A DNA stretch of 64,000 nt, taken from Planctomycetaceae bacterium. Lineage in GTDB: Bacteria > Planctomycetota > Planctomycetia > Pirellulales > Pirellulaceae. Position numbers and translations under genes: made by a program. The DNA lies in the NCBI GenBank assembly GCA_021298315.1, contig JAJTFC010000009.1, forward strand, positions 53,124 to 117,123, in the 5' to 3' direction. Below the pieces are notes generated by a model. The model worked only from the letters and a program-made list of their open reading frames with translations, did not search any database and was not told the DNA's origin. This document shows, piece by piece, positions 59,360 through 64,000 of this stretch; position 1 is the stretch's first letter; the number at the start of each line of letters is the position of its first letter.

Positions 59360-62343
59360 GATTTCGAGTTGTCCAGCGTTCTAGCCACTTGCTCGATACG
59401 ATAAGCCTCAAGAACATCATCGACTTTCACGTCGTTGAATCCTTGCAGTTTGATACCGCACTCCATACCGCGGTTGACTTCCTTGACGTCGTCTTTGACG
59501 CGTCGGAGTGTCTCAAGCTGGTACTCACCGATCTTGCGACCTTCACGGTGGACGCGTATGCGACATCCACGCTCGATAGTGCCCTGAGCTACAAAGCAAC
59601 CGGCAATCGTACCGACCCGCGAAACGCTAAAGACGGCTTTGACAAACGCCCGTCCGAGTTCCACGACCTTCTCTTCAGGCTTGAGCCTACCTTCGACCAA
59701 AGCTCGAATGTCTTGGGCCAAGTTGTAGATGATGTCATAGCGGCGAATCTCGACATTCTTCGCGTCGGCCATCGATCGGGCCGCTTCGTCAGGGATAACG
59801 TTAAATCCGACGATAACCCCCTGCGACGCATTAGCCAGAGTCACGTCAGCTACAGTGATACCGCCGACTGCCTTTTGCAATATCCGAATATCGACCTCGG
59901 GGTGATCGAGTTTGGTTAGCTCCTTTTCGATGGCTTCAAGCGATCCGCGAGCATCGGCTCGAATGATCAGATTCAAAACCACCTTTTCCTCTTTGACCCC
60001 TAACTTGCCGGTCTGAAGCAACTCTTGGAATGCTTCGAACGAAACCTTGGGAGAGGATCCCGATAGAGACGCAGCCCGGGCTTCCTGTTCACGGGTAGCA
60101 GCCAATTGTCGAGCTTGTCCAATGTCATCGATGACGTAGAACTTCTCTCCAGCTTCAGGAGCTCGATCCAAACCGGTAATGTTCACGGGCATCGAAGGCC
60201 CTGCTTCGGTAACCTGCTTGTTCCTCTTAAGCGTGTCGTAAATCGCTTTGACCCGTCCAAAGGTTGTACCGCAAAGAACGATGTCTCCGACGCGGAGTGT
60301 ACCGGTCTGAACCATCACCTTGGCGATCACACCTCGATCTGCCGATTGCTCGCTCTCCAAGCAAACGCCCATGGCCGCCCGCTTGGGGTTGGCTCTGTAG
60401 TCGTGCAGTTCAGCGACCGTCAAAACCGTTTCTAGCAATGTATCCATCCCTTCACCAGTGATGGCACTGGTAGGAACAACTTCGACGTCGCCCCCCCAAG
60501 CACTTGGAGTCAGACCGTGCTCGGTCATTTGAGTCATCACCCGGTTGATATCAGCTCCAGGCAAATCGCACTTGTTAGCGGCCACAACGATCGGCACCCC
60601 GGCAGCCTTGGCGTGCGAAATGGCTTCCTCGGTCTGAGGCATGATTCCGTCGTCTGCTGCGACGACCAAGATCGCTATGTCGGTGACATTCGCACCCCGG
60701 GCCCGCATCTCGGTGAAAGCTTCGTGACCAGGTGTATCGACAAACGATACAGCTCGACCATCCTTCTTGACCTGATAAGCGCGTATATGCTGGGTGATAC
60801 CGCCAGCCTCACCTGTGACGATTTTCGTGCCGATCAAAAAGTCCAACAAAGACGTCTTGCCGTGGTCGACGTGCCCGAGGAACGTGACGATCGGTGGTCG
60901 GGTGATGAGATCCTCAGGGGTGTCCACAAAATCATCAAGCTTGGCGATGATGCTCGTTTCGAGTGTCTCGGCTTGTTTGAATTCCAAGTCAACTCCAAGA
61001 TCGACAGCCAGCAATTCGGCTTGCTCTTGAGAGAGTGTCGCGTTGATGTTGGTCATCGAACCCATCATCATCAAAGATCGAAGCACCCTTGCTGCAGGAA
61101 CACCGGCGGCTTCGGAAAAACTCCGTACCGTACACGGCAGAGCCAGCACCACTTTTTCTTTTCGGCTCGTGTCGGCCTGCTGCTTCTTTTTGTGCCGATG
61201 TGCGGCCAAACGTCGTTCTTCTTCTTCCTCCACACCATCGAGGTCTTTGGTGGTTTGGATCCGATTGGGAACTCGCAGTTTGCTTCTCTCGGCTCGACTC
61301 GATTCGAGGCTCGCTAAGCCCTTCTTACGTACAGGCTCTTCAGCCTCTTCGGCAGGCTTGCGATGCTTCTGATTGAGCTTGTTCTCAGCCGCTTGCTTGA
61401 ACTCAGTCAAACCAGCATGCTGCGTTTGACTCGGGGCTGTCGCGCGTCCGGCCCCAGTCCCCGATTTAGCAGCCGCACCACCGGCAGCAGCCTTGTCTTG
61501 AAGATTCTGCTGCTGAACCCCTTTGAGCACCTCTGGAGTTAACTTGACGATTGGTTTGAGAGCCGCAGGTTCTTGAGAACGAGCAGCGGGTGTGGCTGTT
61601 CCAGATTTAGGAATTTTCGCAAGATTGATCACAGGCTCTCGCGTCTTGCGAGCGACCTTCGAAGGCTCACCACTGCCGCTAGGCTTGGCCCCCTCGGCCG
61701 GCTTGGTTCTGCCGATGACTCGCACTTTGCCAGATGGATTTAGCGATGTGAAGTCTCGAGTCGGTTCGTCGAGTCGCGATTCTCGGACCCGCACGGGCGC
61801 TTCGGGAGGACTTGACGCTGCTGGGGCCTCTACGCGAGCGGCCGTCGCCGGCTTGGTCTCGACGGCAGTCTCACTTTCCTCTTGCGTTTCCTGAGCGACT
61901 TGCCCAGTTCGCCCGACTCGAATTCCCGGTGACTTCTCCGCACTGGCATTAACGACTGGCTCTTCGGTCACTGCGGGTTCCGAAACGACATCTGCCCCCT
62001 TGGCCACAACGGCCTCCTGAGGCACTTCACTAGGCTTATCGTCACCCGGTTTGGTACCCTTGCGAATCGCACCGATTTCTCGCTTGGCCGTAACGGGTTT
62101 TCCTATCTCCCGAATCGGTGCCTCTCGAATCGGCTCTCGCATTGGCTTGGCCGGTTCCTTGGTAGCTTCTGGTGCCGGAGCAGAACGCTCCGCAAGATGG
62201 CTTTTGATTTTGGCGATCTCATCGTCTTCAAGACTCGCCAGTGCGCTTCCTTTGCCCTGGATTCCTATACGCGCACACAGATCGACCAGCTCTTTGCTGT
62301 CGATTCCAAGATCTTTTGCAAGCGAATAAATTCGAACTGCCAC
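59356..62343 (-). CDS. infB: Translation initiation factor IF-2
   Basis: 995 aa, GTPase that places fMet-tRNA on the 30S and promotes subunit joining. N-terminal IF2N domain ([20 protein letters not shown]) is followed by a ~350-residue disordered linker rich in Ala, Pro, Glu and Lys. A second IF2N-like segment reads [20 protein letters not shown]. The G domain has G1 [14 protein letters not shown]3 DTPGHEAF and G4 NKCDLPGA. Domains II-IV follow, ending in [19 protein letters not shown]. It overlaps rbfA by 4 bp. No ylxR or rplGB-type gene sits between it and nusA, where a 303-bp gap is found. Confidence 0.97.
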   Translation of the reverse strand: MAVRIYSLAKDLGIDSKELVDLCARIGIQGKGSALASLEDDEIAKIKSHLAERSAPAPEATKEPAKPMREPIREAPIREIGKPVTAKREIGAIRKGTKPGDDKPSEVPQEAVVAKGADVVSEPAVTEEPVVNASAEKSPGIRVGRTGQVAQETQEESETAVETKPATAARVEAPAASSPPEAPVRVRESRLDEPTRDFTSLNPSGKVRVIGRTKPAEGAKPSGSGEPSKVARKTREPVINLAKIPKSGTATPAARSQEPAALKPIVKLTPEVLKGVQQQNLQDKAAAGGAAAKSGTGAGRATAPSQTQHAGLTEFKQAAENKLNQKHRKPAEEAEEPVRKKGLASLESSRAERSKLRVPNRIQTTKDLDGVEEEEERRLAAHRHKKKQQADTSRKEKVVLALPCTVRSFSEAAGVPAARVLRSLMMMGSMTNINATLSQEQAELLAVDLGVDLEFKQAETLETSIIAKLDDFVDTPEDLITRPPIVTFLGHVDHGKTSLLDFLIGTKIVTGEAGGITQHIRAYQVKKDGRAVSFVDTPGHEAFTEMRARGANVTDIAILVVAADDGIMPQTEEAISHAKAAGVPIVVAANKCDLPGADINRVMTQMTEHGLTPSAWGGDVEVVPTSAITGEGMDTLLETVLTVAELHDYRANPKRAAMGVCLESEQSADRGVIAKVMVQTGTLRVGDIVLCGTTFGRVKAIYDTLKRNKQVTEAGPSMPVNITGLDRAPEAGEKFYVIDDIGQARQLAATREQEARAASLSGSSPKVSFEAFQELLQTGKLGVKEEKVVLNLIIRADARGSLEAIEKELTKLDHPEVDIRILQKAVGGITVADVTLANASQGVIVGFNVIPDEAARSMADAKNVEIRRYDIIYNLAQDIRALVEGRLKPEEKVVELGRAFVKAVFSVSRVGTIAGCFVAQGTIERGCRIRVHREGRKIGEYQLETLRRVKDDVKEVNRGMECGIKLQGFNDVKVDDVLEAYRIEQVARTLDNSKS

Positions 62344-62646
62344 TGAGCAAAAATCCCCGGGGCTTTAGCCCTCGATTTGTCAGGCGAGATACCGACATCA
62401 ATCCGGTCATCTTAGCTCGCCTTTTTGTTGTTTTGAATTATCTCATTGAACGCCCCTTCGCATTGCCAGCACATCCCAATGAAGAGATTCCACATAAGAA
62501 CCCTTCTGTCGGTGATGGCCCAGCGGTCGCGATATGCCATCCATCGAAACGGTAGAATACGTAGTCTAACGCAGAAGCTGGAATTCGTCAGGGATCCAAG
62601 CCCCCAAATTCACTTTTTTCTCTGCAGAATTGGGTCTTTTGTGAGC
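62344..62646. other. 303-bp nusA-infB spacer
   Basis: Between nusA and infB many bacteria carry ylxR and a L7Ae-like gene. Here no ORF on the minus strand covers the gap and none looks like YlxR. CCCCGGGGCTTTAGCC at 62357 forms a weak self-complementary core. It may hold an infB promoter, but I cannot assign one. Confidence 0.4.
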
Positions 62647-63915
62647 CTACTGAGCTTCAGCTGGTGGCTCGGTCGGCGGTTTTACGGAATCTTCGAGTTT
62701 GTCGAGTTCCTCAGCCGCACGTCGCTCTTTGTCCGCTTTTTCCTGTTGCTTGCGGGATTCCTCTTCGGCCTCTTGCTCGGCGGCTCGCTCTTCGGCTTGC
62801 TCGACGATCGCATTGACCTGATCCTCGGTGTATCCACCCATCTCGATGAGGGCCTCAGGTTCGATGACCGATAAATCATCGAAGGACAGATACCCTTGCT
62901 CGACAAGTTGTTGGGCAACTTCTTCGGTCATCCCGTCGATCTGCATGAAGGCTTCCATCGCCCTTTCGATTTGCCGCTCAAGCTCCGGGGCTGTCATGAT
63001 CTCAATGTCCCACCCACAAAGCTTGCTGGCCAGACGAACGTTCTGACCAAAGCGTCCGATGGCTTGCGAAAGATGCTCGTCGTTGACCAACGCAATCGCT
63101 CGACCGATCATATCGCACAAGAGGACTTGTTCGACCTGAGCCGGTTGCAAAGCATTGGGGATGAGCACCATCGGGTCATCGCTCCAGCGGACAATGTCGA
63201 TCCGCTCACCGGCTAGCTCGCTGGTGACGTTTTTGATTCGGTTACCCCGCATGCCGACGCAAGCCCCAACGCAGTCGATGCGTTGGTCGCTGCTACTGAC
63301 GGCCACTTTGCTACGATACCCAGGTTCGCGGCTGATGGCGTTGATCTTGATGACACCTTCGGCAATTTCAGGGACTTCTTGCTCGAAAAGCCGCTGTACA
63401 AGCGTTCCTTTGGTCCGCGAAAGGATGATCTTCACGCGGTTGCCGACCGCTTTGACTTCGTAGATCACGGCGCGAACACGCGAGCCGTTGTGATAGGCTT
63501 CGCCAGGTATCTGCTCGCTCTTTGGCAAAATGGCTTCGACATTACCGAGTTGGACGATCGTAAGTCCCTTTTCGGTGCGCTGCACGATACCCGTAACGAG
63601 TTGGCCTACTTGCTCGTGGAATTCATCAAGCCGAGCATCGCGCTCGGCCTCTTTGAGCTTCTGGATAATCACCTGCTTGGCAGTCTGAGCCCCGATTCGA
63701 CCGATTTCGTCTTGGCTAAGCGTTTTGCCGTCGACCGTCGCATTGATCGCACCGACACCGCGGACGATCTGAATATCGACCTCAGATTCTTCCCCAAATT
63801 GCCGTTTCGCGGCAGTAACTAAAGCGGCCTCGATCGCTTGCATGACCAATTCGGGATCGATCTGCTTTTCGCGATGCAGAGAATCGACGATTCTCAGCAA
63901 ATCTTGGGGATTCAT
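62647..63915 (-). CDS. nusA: Transcription termination/antitermination factor NusA
   Basis: About 422 aa from the ATG at 63915 (MNPQDLLRIVDSL). The TTG of the track start adds 19 residues, which do not match the family. N-terminal RNA polymerase-binding domain, S1 domain (LVTGIVQRTEKGLTIVQLGN), KH1 (DCVGACVGMRGNRIKNVTSE) and KH2 (IGRFGQNVRLASKLCGWDIE) are all present. A helix-hairpin-helix-type region (LVEQGYLSFDDLSVIEPEAL) follows, and the C-terminus is a charged Glu/Lys tail ending in PPAEAQ. It starts the nusA-infB-rbfA cluster. rimP, if present, lies beyond the window edge. Confidence 0.94.
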   Translation of the reverse strand: MNPQDLLRIVDSLHREKQIDPELVMQAIEAALVTAAKRQFGEESEVDIQIVRGVGAINATVDGKTLSQDEIGRIGAQTAKQVIIQKLKEAERDARLDEFHEQVGQLVTGIVQRTEKGLTIVQLGNVEAILPKSEQIPGEAYHNGSRVRAVIYEVKAVGNRVKIILSRTKGTLVQRLFEQEVPEIAEGVIKINAISREPGYRSKVAVSSSDQRIDCVGACVGMRGNRIKNVTSELAGERIDIVRWSDDPMVLIPNALQPAQVEQVLLCDMIGRAIALVNDEHLSQAIGRFGQNVRLASKLCGWDIEIMTAPELERQIERAMEAFMQIDGMTEEVAQQLVEQGYLSFDDLSVIEPEALIEMGGYTEDQVNAIVEQAEERAAEQEAEEESRKQQEKADKERRAAEELDKLEDSVKPPTEPPAEAQ

Positions 63916-64000
63916 GCTGTACTTTTTCGTGCTAATGGTGTCGGTTTGGCGTCCCTGACGGGAGTTTGTCAATCTGCGAAGGCTACTCGCAAAACCCCGG

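Noticed and set aside
59389-61376. Long plus-strand ORFs opposite infB
   Set aside because: Shadows of infB codon use; no domains, and infB is unambiguous.

Overview
The window looks like a chromosomal segment of a planctomycete, probably a Pirellulales relative. No 16S gene is present, so this rests on gene content: a dockerin/cadherin-type surface protein with an N-terminal LESRSLMA motif close to the planctomycetal LEPR signature, a Tat-exported prenyltransferase/squalene-oxidase-repeat protein, a YVTN/cytochrome c/ankyrin fusion, a sialate O-acetylesterase, a Hint-domain secreted protein, an FHA-GAF sigma-54 activator and an LptD-type outer-membrane barrel. GC content appears moderate and genes sit on both strands in short operons.

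Layout. 0-5.4 kb: thiE (cut by the window edge), cysK, a prenyltransferase-repeat protein, a broken miaA, then hisE-hisG. 5.5-13.5 kb: Hint-domain protein, TPR lipoprotein, a repeat-rich intergenic region, SMP-30-like lactonase, universal stress protein, APC permease. 13.6-22.3 kb: alaS (split by a 16-bp tandem duplication), tsaB, lptD-like gene, a small membrane protein, a cupin protein. 22.4-25.7 kb: tRNA-Lys whose 3' end is repeated 1.28 kb downstream, enclosing only a DUF1778/GNAT (TacAT-like) toxin-antitoxin pair, then a hairpin array, a compact AAA ATPase and small membrane proteins. 25.7-34.1 kb: dockerin protein, a sigma-70 region-2-only gene, a YVTN-cytochrome-ankyrin fusion, sialate esterase, a kinase remnant, and tandem small membrane paralogues.

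34.5-48.9 kb is a complete-looking Tad/Flp pilus locus in two converging arms. The plus arm has the sigma-54 activator, the secretin, an unknown exported protein and a TadD-like TPR lipoprotein. The minus arm has two nearly identical flp pilins, then cpaB, cpaF/tadA, tadB, tadC, two tadE-like genes, tadG and a prepilin peptidase. Both pilin copies have a -24/-12 (sigma-54) promoter with exact GG-N10-GC spacing, which fits the sigma-54 activator at the other end of the locus. No tadZ/cpaE is seen.

49.2-64 kb: CBM9-like protein, M64 peptidase, TPR protein, aqpZ, a BCS1-like AAA ATPase, hisD (with an apparent internal deletion), yebC, an HhH endonuclease-like protein with a histone H1-like tail, and the nusA-infB-rbfA translation cluster.

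Three housekeeping genes (miaA, alaS, hisD) carry small deletions or duplications. Since alaS is normally essential, sequence or assembly error must be excluded before these are treated as biology. A family of non-coding repeats built on the hexamer TACTCG is scattered at four sites.
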